18,114 bases of DNA. Source: CAZEIW01 sp964512305 (GTDB lineage Bacteria > Pseudomonadota > Gammaproteobacteria > Burkholderiales > Burkholderiaceae_F). Where the stretch lies: NCBI GenBank assembly GCA_964512305.1, contig CAZEIW010000106.1:1-18114 (forward strand). The letters are read 5' to 3'. Shown here piece after piece: positions 7,401 through 13,896 of the stretch; positions within the stretch are counted from its first letter, which is position 1; each line of letters starts with the position of its first letter. The notes below the pieces were generated by a model that was not told where the DNA came from, made no database searches, and saw only the letters and a list, made by a program, of their open reading frames with translations. Position numbers and translations under genes: made by a program.

Positions 7401-8368
7401 TTCGTCCCTTGCGGCCGTACCTTGGGGACGCGCGGCAGGTGATCCTCTCGCCCGACGGCCAGCTCAACCTGCTGCCCTTCGGCGTGCTGATCGACGAGCA
7501 AGGGAGGTATTTCGTCGAGAGGACCGAGATCACCTACGTGACCAGCGGGCGCGACCTGCTGCGGACGGCGCGCGCAGGTGCCCGCCGCGGCCCGCCCGTC
7601 ATCGTGGCGGACCCCGATTTCGGATCGGCCGCCGAAGCGTCTTCCGGTGCACAGCCCGCCGCGGCGGCCCAGCCATCGGCCGATCCCGCCGTGCACGGCC
7701 TGCGGTTCTCCCGATTGGAGGGCACCGCCGGCGAGGCGGACGCCATCGGCAGGATCCTGAAAGGTGACGGGGCGCAGGTGCTGACGAAAGGAAGCGCCAC
7801 CGAAGAGGCGGTCAAGCACCTGCATTCGCCGCGCATCCTGCACCTGGCAACGCACGGCTTCTTCCTGCCCGATCCCGCCGGTCCAGCGCCGGCCAAGCGG
7901 CTGTCGACAACCGAGGCGCGGCTCGGACACGAGAGCGCGGACAACCCGTTGCTGCGCTCCGGCCTCGCGCTGGCCGGGGCGAACCAGCTGCGCTCGGGCG
8001 CGGAGGACGGCATCCTGACCGCGCTCGAGGTCGCGGGGCTCGATCTCACCGGTACCGAGCTCGTGACGCTGTCGGCATGCGAAACCGGCGTCGGGACGGT
8101 GCAGAACGGCGAGGGTGTCTACGGTTTGCGGCGCGCATTCGTGCTGGCCGGCGCCGAAACGCAGGTCGCGAGCCTGTGGAAGGTCGACGACGACGCAACC
8201 CGGGACCTGATGGTGGACTACTATTCGCGGCTGAATGCGGGGGCGGGGCGGTCCGCCGCACTGCGCGCGGCGCAACTGGCCATGCTGGGCGACAACCGGC
8301 GCCGTCATCCGTACTATTGGGCAAGCTTCATCGTGGTCGGGGACGGGGGTCCGCTCACCTCCCGGTGA
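4490..8368 (+). CDS. Exported TPR-CHAT protein (tandem tetratricopeptide repeats plus caspase-like protease domain)
   Basis: The start is TTG 4490, preceded by AAGGGAG at about 4474-4480; an in-frame TTG at 4412 is also possible but lacks this site. The product has 1292 residues. Residues 5-21 are a signal sequence with a lipobox-like LSAC (13-16), or alternatively a signal peptidase I site near CLA-TS (19-23). Cys30 and Cys42 follow, a pair suited to a periplasmic disulfide. Two ordinary 34-residue TPRs (about 55-125) precede thirteen 42-residue repeats of kinesin-light-chain type (161-706) and one degenerate copy. A helical linker leads to the C-terminal CHAT domain (about 920-1290). The caspase-like dyad is His1122 in HLATHGFF and Cys1197 in LSACETG. 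CHAT proteins are cysteine peptidases; here no substrate is known. The gene leads a + strand cassette with 8468-8656 and 8646-9710. Confidence 0.9.
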   Translation: MNSGRFALIAVLLSACLPCLATSPEVVDKCMSGQPDEVVEACTAIIDAGEEPPEHLSIALSNRGVAYERRGEFDKAISDHTKALELAPDATIFLNRGSAYSKKGDSEAAIADFSRSIELRPEDAAAYLYRGKERLLSGDAQQARGDLDRGLGLVNDRDPETVGTLNMLVREFYGAKRYEEAIPFAQKVLAIRNATLGPEHAETLAVLHTLASLDWYARKYAEAEPLLKQLAATREKVLGPDDPETAASLNELGTLYWSTGSYSQAEPYFQRALAIREKALGPEDVATADSLNGLAVVYWKAGRYAEAEPLFQRALAIRQKSLGPEHPDTAATVNNLAGLYWNMSAYAQAEPLMKRALAIDEKIYGLEDPEIVTNLINLGALYESTGEYAQAEAHFKRAVAITEKALGPDDPRTATSLNGLAAFYRETGAYTLAEPLLKRALAIRERAFGTEHPETAESLNNLGVLYYAMKAFPQAEALLEQGLAVRQKILGAESLEAAESLGNLGNLYDHTGDFARAEALLQKALAIREKVLGPEHPDTAQALDSLAGHYTDIRSYAQAEPLLTRALAIREKALGKDHPATATSLASLANLYEAAGAFAKAESLDQRALAIRERSLGPEHPDTATVLNNLGALYLEQGSYDRAGPPLERALAIDQKVFGQDHPATIDSLNNLAELYQETGAYAKAEALFQRAVAIGDKAFGPGDPDAPGRLDNIGVLEWAQSQWPEAAGTLRRAAQRYEVLAQNVLMLGDESRKRAFAASMDDETAALVTFSLTARDMLPDAVAIGLEPVLQRKGRVLDLMADSFGAVRGSLAPEDRRLLDQWREAAAQSAALRFRGPEKLPAVEYRRELEQLQSKGDAIEAELAQRSAEFRRKIETVTVARVQQAIPDGAVLVEWLRYRPFVTNATRPQDRYEAPHYMAYVLKHQGPPAAVYIGEARAIDTATSDLLAALRDPRSSVVRELGRDLDARLLRPLRPYLGDARQVILSPDGQLNLLPFGVLIDEQGRYFVERTEITYVTSGRDLLRTARAGARRGPPVIVADPDFGSAAEASSGAQPAAAAQPSADPAVHGLRFSRLEGTAGEADAIGRILKGDGAQVLTKGSATEEAVKHLHSPRILHLATHGFFLPDPAGPAPAKRLSTTEARLGHESADNPLLRSGLALAGANQLRSGAEDGILTALEVAGLDLTGTELVTLSACETGVGTVQNGEGVYGLRRAFVLAGAETQVASLWKVDDDATRDLMVDYYSRLNAGAGRSAALRAAQLAMLGDNRRRHPYYWASFIVVGDGGPLTSR
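4970..6607 (+). repeat. Thirteen in-register 126-bp coding repeats (42-residue TPR units)
   Basis: Thirteen consecutive units of exactly 126 bp code for 42-residue repeats with the consensus TA-SLNNLA-LY---G-YA-AEPL--RALAIREK-LGPEHPD. There is no insertion or deletion between units; a degenerate fourteenth follows from 6608. The two TPR helices of each unit are plain: LNNLAxLYxxxGxYxxAE and PLxxRALAIRE. The DNA copies differ at many positions, so this is an old amplification held by protein selection rather than a recent tandem duplication. The repeats should build a continuous right-handed superhelix for binding a partner. Confidence 0.9.
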
Positions 8369-8467
8369 GCAGCGGATTTCGGAACGGGTCGGCCGATGGA
8401 CGACAGGCAATCGCGAGGCGCCGATCCAGGGTCCGGATCCGCTGCGCGGCAGCACGGAGCTTTTCAA

Positions 8468-8656
8468 ATGCCGCTGCGGCTGCTCGTGATCGCGGCCGTC
8501 GCCAGCATCGTCCTGCTCGTTCTTGCGCAGCTCTTGCTGGGCTGGACACTCGACGCCCAGGAGAAGTCCTTTGTCGTCCTGCTGGTCCTGCTGGCGACCT
8601 TCGCCGGTTCGCGGCTGTTCAAGACCCGGCGGAAGGGCGGCGCGGATGGAAACTAG
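8468..8656 (+). CDS. Small two-helix membrane protein, 62 residues
   Basis: The start is ATG 8468, preceded by GGAG at 8456-8459 with an 8-base gap. An in-frame ATG at 8396 would add 24 mostly polar residues and lacks a good ribosome binding site. The protein begins MPLRLLVIAAVASIVLLVLA and has two hydrophobic helices (about 3-24 and 32-49), joined by a short polar turn (TLDAQEKS). It ends in a basic tail containing KTRRKGG. By the positive-inside rule the tail is probably cytoplasmic. No family is recognised. The 3' end overlaps the next gene by 11 bases (start codon at 8646 inside this frame), implying translational coupling. The gap to the TPR-CHAT stop is 99 bp. It may anchor or assist the two larger exported partners, but that is inference. 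Confidence 0.6.
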   Translation: MPLRLLVIAAVASIVLLVLAQLLLGWTLDAQEKSFVVLLVLLATFAGSRLFKTRRKGGADGN

Positions 8657-9710
8657 GGTGCGCGCGCCGCTGGTCCGATGCCTGTGCGTCGTTTCGATGC
8701 TGCTGGCATGGGTCGCGGCCACCGCCGGCGAGGCTGCCGCACCGGCCGAGGTTGCCGGCGCGCCGCTCGACCTCGTCTGCGCGCCGGCCCGGCCGGTGGT
8801 GCATCCGGGCGAGTCGGTCAAGCTTCGGGCCTGGCTCACCGACGGTGCGGGCCGCGCCGTCGTCAGGGGCGTCGATTTCACGTGGTCGGCATCGAGCGGA
8901 ACCCTGACCGGCACCGACAACGCCGACTGGACGTTCGGGCCTGCCGATGCCGGCGCCGACGGCGCCGCCAAGGCGACCGCCAGCTTGGTCGCCAGGCACG
9001 TGTCGCTGGGCGAAGCGCGCTGCGAGGTCGTGGTCTATGTCGCCGGCGCGGACGCCGCGCAGCCGGGTCCGGACAGATCGGCCAAGCTCGGCGCCCGATG
9101 GTTTCTGCTGCCCGACAGCAGCCCACCGGCAGGGTACGGCCTGTACAGCTACCTGCTGTTCCGGACGCCGCCCGGCACCGACGAGGCGAGGGAGCGCTAT
9201 CGGAAGGCCGTCGAATCGTACCTGCTGGTCGTGCAGCCGCTCGAGGAGATGGAGCGGCACCGGCGGCGCAGCGAGCTCGACATCGTGATGCTGCCGCTCA
9301 AGCACGACGTGGAACTGCCCGCCGATCTTTCCGATCCGAAGCAGGCCGCCAGCGTCGCGCAGCAGCTCCTGGCCGCCTACGACTACGCGCGGGCCCAGGA
9401 AATCCTGGCCGACCTCGAGATCGACGCGCGTGCCTATCGCAGCGGTCCCTACCTCGTTTCGACGCTGCCGGCCGATGCGGGCGCGAAAGAACCGCTGCTG
9501 GTCTTCGACATGAGCAGCGTGGTGCCGAAGCTGGTCTGGGACTGGGTGAGCGCGTTCTGCTCGATATCCGCGCAGCAGCGCTCATGGGGCGGCACGGCGC
9601 TGACGAAACTCGCGCTCAACACGCGCAACGCGCTGGCGGTCAGCGCCGGGGATACGCCGGAGGTGGTGGCGGCGTTGAAGGACTGGATTCAGCTGGTCAA
9701 GACGCACTGA
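8646..9710 (+). CDS. Secreted protein with Ig-like N-terminal region and unrecognised C-terminal domain, 354 residues
   Basis: The start ATG 8646 lies inside the preceding gene, with a purine-rich GGAAGGGCGG just upstream. The frame is open further upstream, but only across the preceding gene. Residues 1-28 are a signal peptide (hydrophobic 11-26, then TAGEAA). Residues about 40-132 look like a bacterial Ig-like beta-sandwich: HPGESVKLRAWLTDGAGR, a TWSASSGTLTGT strand-turn, and paired Cys44 and Cys126. Residues about 148-354 form a mixed alpha/beta region that I do not recognise. It opens with ARWFLLPDSSPPAGYGLYSYL, carries an LPADLSDPKQAASVAQQLLAAYDYARAQ helix segment, and ends in a helical DWIQLVKTH. 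It closes the TPR-CHAT cassette and converges on cyoD, 19 bp away. It could be a binding partner or substrate of the CHAT protease; nothing in the sequence proves this. Confidence 0.7.
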   Translation: METRVRAPLVRCLCVVSMLLAWVAATAGEAAAPAEVAGAPLDLVCAPARPVVHPGESVKLRAWLTDGAGRAVVRGVDFTWSASSGTLTGTDNADWTFGPADAGADGAAKATASLVARHVSLGEARCEVVVYVAGADAAQPGPDRSAKLGARWFLLPDSSPPAGYGLYSYLLFRTPPGTDEARERYRKAVESYLLVVQPLEEMERHRRRSELDIVMLPLKHDVELPADLSDPKQAASVAQQLLAAYDYARAQEILADLEIDARAYRSGPYLVSTLPADAGAKEPLLVFDMSSVVPKLVWDWVSAFCSISAQQRSWGGTALTKLALNTRNALAVSAGDTPEVVAALKDWIQLVKTH

Positions 9711-9711
9711 G

Positions 9712-9723
9712 GCGGGAGAGGGG
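9712..9723. repeat. Isolated half of the REP-like palindrome
   Basis: GCGGGAGAGGGG is identical to the right arm of hairpin 2 (249-260). It sits in the 19-bp gap between two convergent stop codons, the Ig-like gene and cyoD. No complementary arm follows, so it cannot form the hairpin. It may be a remnant or partial copy of the element at 157-260, or a chance match in GC-rich DNA. Confidence 0.35.
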
Positions 9724-9729
9724 ACCCTG

Positions 9730-10140
9730 CTAGGGCATGTCTCGCATCTGCTGCGGCGACACGGGCATCATGTTGTGGTTGAGGTGGTACATCACCCACA
9801 GCGATCCGGCGAGCGCGATGACCACCAGCACCAGCGTGAAGATCAGCGCCAGCACCGACCAGCCGCCCTCGACCTTCGGGCTCATGTGCAGGAAGTAGAT
9901 CACGTGGACGATGATCTGGAAGATCGCTAGGCCCAGGATGATGACGATCGTGATGCCGGGCGACGGGATGACCTTCGCCATCACGAGCCAAAATGGGATG
10001 CTGGTCAGGATGACCGACAGCACGAAGCCCTGGAAGTAGTCCTTCAGGGCCGCCTGCGGCAGGCCGTGCAGCGCGTCGTCCGCGTGACCGTCGCCGCCGT
10101 GGTCGCCGTCGGGCGCATGCGATCCCGTCGCCTCGGTCAT
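9730..10140 (-). CDS. cyoD: Cytochrome bo3 ubiquinol oxidase subunit IV
   Basis: The product has 136 residues, somewhat longer than E. coli CyoD (109). The extra length is a polar His/Asp-rich N-terminus with HAPDGDHGGDGHADD. Three membrane helices follow (about 45-63, 70-89 and 105-127) with the family's typical FIIVHVIYFLHM-like core, here FQIIVHVIYFLHMS. Subunit IV has no redox centre; it supports assembly and stability of the oxidase in the inner membrane. The start ATG 10140 overlaps the cyoC stop as ATGA and has GGGAG seven bases upstream, so the two are translationally coupled. It is the last gene of cyoABCD; no cyoE follows. The unusual N-terminus could bind metal but is not needed for the call. 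Confidence 0.92.
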   Translation of the reverse strand: MTEATGSHAPDGDHGGDGHADDALHGLPQAALKDYFQGFVLSVILTSIPFWLVMAKVIPSPGITIVIILGLAIFQIIVHVIYFLHMSPKVEGGWSVLALIFTLVLVVIALAGSLWVMYHLNHNMMPVSPQQMRDMP

Positions 10141-10775
10141 GGAAGCACTCCCATCAGATAGACGAAGGTGAAGACGCCGATCCAGACCAGGTCGAGAAAG
10201 TGCCAGAACATCGACAGGCACATCAGCCGGCGCTTGTTGGCGGCGATCAATCCGTGCTTCGCGACCTGGACCATCAGCGTGACCAGCCACACGATCCCGA
10301 AACTGACGTGCAGGCCGTGCGTGCTCACCAGCGTGAAGAAGGACGAGAGGAAGGCGCTGCGCTGCGGCCCGTTGCCCTCGGCGATCAGGTGCGCGAATTC
10401 GTTGATCTCGATGCCGACGAAGCCGGCGCCCAGCAGGCCGGTGACCAGCAGCCAGAGCATCGTCCCGCCCACCCGGTTGCGCTGCATCTGCAGCACCGCG
10501 AAGCCGTAGGTGATCGAGGACAGCAGCAGCAGCGATGTGTTGAGCGCCACGAGCGGCAGCTCGAACAGGTCCGCTCCCGTGGGCCCGCCGGCATAGCTTC
10601 GCCCGAGGACGCCGTAGCAGGCGAACAGGCAGGCGAAGATGAGCGTGTCGCTCATCAGGTACACCCAGAAGCCGAGCAGCGTCGGGTGCTCCGGGTGATG
10701 ATCGGCGACCCAGAAGCGCGTGCTTTCCGCGCCTCCCGCGGCGCCGGAGGTCAGGCTGGCGGTGAGTTCAGGCAT
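10137..10775 (-). CDS. cyoC: Cytochrome bo3 ubiquinol oxidase subunit III
   Basis: The product has 212 residues, close to E. coli CyoC (204), with five predicted membrane helices. Family features include HHPEHPTLLGFWVYLMSD followed by TLIFACLFACYGVL, the FVGIEINEF helix, the STHGLHVSFGIVWL helix, and a C-terminal WHFLDLVWIGVFTFVYLMG. Subunit III carries no cofactor and stabilises subunit I. ATG 10775 is chosen because it gives an 8-base overlap with the cyoB stop; a TTG at 10784 would add three residues. The ribosome binding site is weak, which suits translation coupled to cyoB. The 3' end overlaps cyoD as ATGA. Confidence 0.95.
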   Translation of the reverse strand: MPELTASLTSGAAGGAESTRFWVADHHPEHPTLLGFWVYLMSDTLIFACLFACYGVLGRSYAGGPTGADLFELPLVALNTSLLLLSSITYGFAVLQMQRNRVGGTMLWLLVTGLLGAGFVGIEINEFAHLIAEGNGPQRSAFLSSFFTLVSTHGLHVSFGIVWLVTLMVQVAKHGLIAANKRRLMCLSMFWHFLDLVWIGVFTFVYLMGVLP

Positions 10776-12771
10776 GCTCGGCAAGCAGCCGCGTGCGCTC
10801 GCCCTCGATGCGGGCGACCTCGTCGGCCGGGATGTAGTAGTCGCGCTTGTAGTTGAAGGTGTGGATGATCGCCGCCAGCACGACCACGACGAAGAAGGCG
10901 ATCGCCAGCGGCCACATGCGCCAGACGAGCGCGAAGGCGCACACGGTGCTCAGCGCCGCCAGCACGAAGCCCGCCCCGGTGTTCTTCGGCATGTGGATCG
11001 GCACGAATCCGTCCAGGGGCCGCTTGCCGCCGCGCGTCTGCATGTCGTTCCAGGCGTCGCTGTCGTGCACCAGCGGCGTGAAGGCGAAGTTGTAAAGCGG
11101 CGGCGGGGACGAGGTCGACCACTCGAGCGTGCGCCCGTGCCAGGGGTCGCCGGTCACGTCCCTGAGCGATTCCCGGCGCAGGTAGCTCACCAGCAGCTGG
11201 ATCAGGAACGAGGCGATGCCGAGCAGGACCAGCAAGGCGCCGAAGGCCGCGGCCTGGAACCAGATCCGCAGCGACGGGTCGTCGAAGTGGCTCAGCCGCC
11301 GCGTGACCCCCATCAAGCCCAGCACGTAAAGCGGCGTGAAGGCGAAGTAGTAGCCGGCGAACCAGAACCAGAACGAGCACTTGCCCCAGAAGGAATCGAG
11401 CCGGTAGCCGAACACCTTGGGAAACCAGTACGTGATGCCGGCCATCGCGCCGAACACGACGCCGCCGATGATCACGTTGTGGAAGTGCGCGACCAGGAAC
11501 AGGCTGTTGTGGAGCGTGAAATCGGCCGGCGGCACGGCGAGCAGCACGCCCGTCATGCCGCCGACCACGAACGTGACCATGAAGCCCACCACCCAGTACA
11601 TCGGCACTTCGAAGCGGACGCGGCCGCGGTACATCGTGAACAGCCAGTTGAAGATCTTCGCGCCGGTCGGGATCGAGATCACCATCGTCGCGATGCCGAA
11701 GAACGAGTTCACGGTGGCGCCGGAGCCCATCGTGAAGAAGTGGTGCAGCCAGACCAGGTAGGAGAGGATCGTGATGACGACCGTCGCGTACACCATCGAC
11801 GCGTAGCCGAACAGGCGCTTGCCGCAGAAGGTCGGCACGACCTCGGAGAACACGCCGAACACCGGCAGGACCAGGATGTACACCTCCGGGTGGCCCCAGA
11901 TCCAGATGAGGTTGACGTACATCATCGCGCTGCCGCCGGCGTCGTTGGTGAAGAAGTGCGTCCCGACGTAGCGGTCGAGCGCCAGCAGCGCGAGCGCGGC
12001 GGTCAGCACCGGGAAGGCGACCACGATCAGCACGTTGGTGCAGAGCGCCGTCCACGTGAAGATCGGCATCCGCATCATTCCCATGCCGGGTGCGCGCAGC
12101 TTGACGATGGTGGCGATCAGGTTGACGCCGGACAGCATCGTCCCGACGCCGGCGATCTGCAGCGACCAGATGTAGTAGTCGACGCCGACGTCGGGGCTGT
12201 AGGCCATCTCGGACAGCGGCGGATAGGCGAGCCAGCCGGTGCGCGCGAACTCGCCGATGAACAGCGACAGCATCATCAGCGCGGCGCCGAACGCGGTCAT
12301 CCAGAAGCTGAAGTTGTTCAGGAACGGAAAGGCGACGTCGCGCGCGCCGATCTGCAGCGGCACCACGAAGTTCATCAGCCCCGTCACGAGCGGCATCGCG
12401 ACGAACAGGACCATGATGACGCCGTGCGCGGTGAAGATCTGGTCGTAGTGATGCGGCGCCAGGTAGCCCATGTCGGCGCCGAACGAGATCGCCTGCTGGG
12501 CCCGCATCATGATCGCGTCGGCGAACCCGCGCAGCAGCATCACGATGCCGAGGAACACGTACATCACGCCGATCTTCTTGTGGTCGATGCTGGTGATCCA
12601 GTCGCGCCACAGCGGGCCCCAGGCGCGGAACCAGGTCAGCGCGCCCAGCACCGCCACCGCGCCCACGGCGACCACGGCGAAGGTCCACAGGAGGATCGGC
12701 TCGTTGAACGGAACCGCCTCCCAGCTGAGGCGGCCCAGCAGCAGGCTTGCGAGATCGGCGTTGTCGGACAT
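10768..12771 (-). CDS. cyoB: Cytochrome bo3 ubiquinol oxidase subunit I
   Basis: The product has 667 residues (E. coli CyoB 663). This is the catalytic heme-copper subunit, which reduces O2 to water while pumping protons across the inner membrane. All key residues are in place, each offset by +10 from E. coli numbering. His116 and His431 are low-spin heme ligands. His294, His343 and His344 bind CuB, with Tyr298 cross-linked in GHPEVY (294 region). His429 binds heme o3. Lys372 (IPTGAKIF) marks the K channel; Asp145 (GARDVAFP) and Glu296 mark the D channel. The quinol-site region RDWITSIDHKKIG (56-68) is also present. ATG 12771 gives the expected N-terminus MSDNADLASLL and lies 29 bp after cyoA. 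The frame is open further upstream but overlaps cyoA. Confidence 0.97.
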   Translation of the reverse strand: MSDNADLASLLLGRLSWEAVPFNEPILLWTFAVVAVGAVAVLGALTWFRAWGPLWRDWITSIDHKKIGVMYVFLGIVMLLRGFADAIMMRAQQAISFGADMGYLAPHHYDQIFTAHGVIMVLFVAMPLVTGLMNFVVPLQIGARDVAFPFLNNFSFWMTAFGAALMMLSLFIGEFARTGWLAYPPLSEMAYSPDVGVDYYIWSLQIAGVGTMLSGVNLIATIVKLRAPGMGMMRMPIFTWTALCTNVLIVVAFPVLTAALALLALDRYVGTHFFTNDAGGSAMMYVNLIWIWGHPEVYILVLPVFGVFSEVVPTFCGKRLFGYASMVYATVVITILSYLVWLHHFFTMGSGATVNSFFGIATMVISIPTGAKIFNWLFTMYRGRVRFEVPMYWVVGFMVTFVVGGMTGVLLAVPPADFTLHNSLFLVAHFHNVIIGGVVFGAMAGITYWFPKVFGYRLDSFWGKCSFWFWFAGYYFAFTPLYVLGLMGVTRRLSHFDDPSLRIWFQAAAFGALLVLLGIASFLIQLLVSYLRRESLRDVTGDPWHGRTLEWSTSSPPPLYNFAFTPLVHDSDAWNDMQTRGGKRPLDGFVPIHMPKNTGAGFVLAALSTVCAFALVWRMWPLAIAFFVVVVLAAIIHTFNYKRDYYIPADEVARIEGERTRLLAEHA

Positions 12772-12800
12772 GTCGGCTCGGATTCGCGCGATCCCCGTGG

Positions 12801-13778
12801 TCAGTCCGGCTTCGCGTGGTGCATGGACATGGACATCATGTCCTTGATGCAGATCTGCCCGCGCCCGACGCACCGGTTGACGATCGCGTCGAACAGGCCC
12901 GGCGCGACCGCGGCGTAGCGGCGCACCGGCTCGCGGTCGCTCGGCTTGCTCAGCGCGAGATAGGCGTTGCGGTCGAGCTCGTTGCCGCCGCCCCTGGCCG
13001 CCTGCACCCACGCGTCGAAATCCGCGCCGCTCATCGCGCGGAACCGGAAGCGCATGCCGGAGAAGCCCGCGCCGCTGTAGTTCGCCGAGAAGCCGTCGTA
13101 CTGGCCCGGGCGGCCGATGACCGCGTTCAACTGCGATTCCATGCCTGGCATCGCGTAGATCTGGCCCGCCAGCGCCGGGATGTAGAAGGAGTTCATCACC
13201 GACTCGGACGTGATCCGGAAGTGGATCGGCACGTCGACCGGCGCCGCAAGCTCGTTGACCACCGCCACGCCCTGATCGGGATAGAGGAACAGCCACTTCC
13301 AGTCGAGCGCGACGACGTCGACCGTCAGCGGCTGGGGCGGCGCCGCCACCGCCTGCCCGGGGCGGCCCGTCCCGAGCGGGCGGAACGGGTCGAGCGTGTG
13401 CGTCGTGATCCACGTCACCGCGCCCAGGGCGATGATGATCAGCAGCGGCACGGCCCAGATCACCAGCTCGAGCTGGATCGAATGATCCCAGTCCGGCGCG
13501 TAGTGGGCATCCGGGTTGGACTGCCGGTAATGCCAGGCGAAGGCGAGCGTCAGCACGATCACCGGCACGATGATGAGCAGCATCAGGACCGTGGCGATGA
13601 CGATCAGGCGGCCCTCGCGCAGCGCGACGTCCCCTGGGGGATTGAGCAGCACGGTGTTGCAGCCGGCGAGCACGACGGTCATCGGCAGCCAGAGCAGCCA
13701 GCCGCGCAGCGAACCGCGAGCGCCCGTCAGGAGCGTTCGTATTGTTGTCGTGCTGCCTCGGGCGCGCGAAAGAGCCAT
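12801..13778 (-). CDS. cyoA: Cytochrome bo3 ubiquinol oxidase subunit II (lipoprotein)
   Basis: From ATG 13778 the product has 325 residues, near the usual size (E. coli 315). A long n-region leads to a lipobox LAGC (37-40), so Cys40 is probably lipidated. Two membrane helices follow (about 58-80 and 100-120), then a periplasmic cupredoxin fold with LDWKWLFLYPDQGVAVVNEL and SFYIPALAGQIYAMPGM. The CuA ligand positions are not cysteines (SANYSGAGFSGM), which marks a quinol oxidase rather than a cytochrome c oxidase. The tail is unusual: Cys303 and Cys310 with a Met/His-rich MMSMSMHH (314-321). The frame stays open to 13907, but an upstream start would run into the divergent MFS gene. No clear Shine-Dalgarno is seen. 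First gene of cyoABCD. Confidence 0.93.
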   Translation of the reverse strand: MALSRARGSTTTIRTLLTGARGSLRGWLLWLPMTVVLAGCNTVLLNPPGDVALREGRLIVIATVLMLLIIVPVIVLTLAFAWHYRQSNPDAHYAPDWDHSIQLELVIWAVPLLIIIALGAVTWITTHTLDPFRPLGTGRPGQAVAAPPQPLTVDVVALDWKWLFLYPDQGVAVVNELAAPVDVPIHFRITSESVMNSFYIPALAGQIYAMPGMESQLNAVIGRPGQYDGFSANYSGAGFSGMRFRFRAMSGADFDAWVQAARGGGNELDRNAYLALSKPSDREPVRRYAAVAPGLFDAIVNRCVGRGQICIKDMMSMSMHHAKPD

Positions 13779-13779
13779 A

Positions 13780-13802
13780 ATCGACGGGAGTCGATCGACG
13801 GG
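13780..13802. promoter_or_regulatory. Two direct repeats ATCGACGGG just upstream of cyoA
   Basis: ATCGACGGG occurs at 13780-13788 and again at 13794-13802, a period of 14 bases, in the untranslated leader directly before the cyoA ATG (13778-13776). Tandem half-sites at this spacing can bind a regulator and would block translation or transcription of cyo. It could equally be chance in GC-rich DNA. Confidence 0.3.
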
Positions 13803-13859
13803 GTGGCGTGTTTGGAATTCGCGCGAGTATCTTACAGTTGGCGCGCGCATAACCATATC

Positions 13860-13873
13860 AAATCCATGGATTT
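13860..13873. promoter_or_regulatory. 14-bp perfect palindrome in the cyoA-MFS divergent region
   Basis: AAATCCATGGATTT is an exact inverted repeat. It lies in the most AT-rich part of the 118-bp divergent interval, 23 bases before the MFS start and 81 bases before the cyoA start. An operator here could control both directions. I could not place convincing -35/-10 boxes around it on either strand. Confidence 0.4.
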
Positions 13874-13896
13874 TTCGGCAGTCGGAAACGGCGGCG

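Noticed and set aside
4490..8368. A link to the type III-E CRISPR protease (Craspase TPR-CHAT)
   Set aside because: There is no gRAMP effector, Cas gene or repeat array in the window, and this protein has an export signal; only the broad TPR plus CHAT architecture is shared.
4511..8971. A 1486-codon open frame on the - strand opposite the TPR-CHAT gene
   Set aside because: It mirrors the + strand repeat period, has arginine-rich low-complexity composition with no motif, and the + strand frame has clear TPR and CHAT domains. High GC leaves antisense frames open.
9730..10290. A longer cyoD beginning at 10290
   Set aside because: The added 50 residues are cyoC in another frame; ATG 10140 has GGGAG and an ATGA overlap.
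10720..12918. A 732-codon + strand frame opposite cyoB
   Set aside because: His/Arg/Asp-rich antisense artefact of a conserved membrane protein gene; cyoB is certain.
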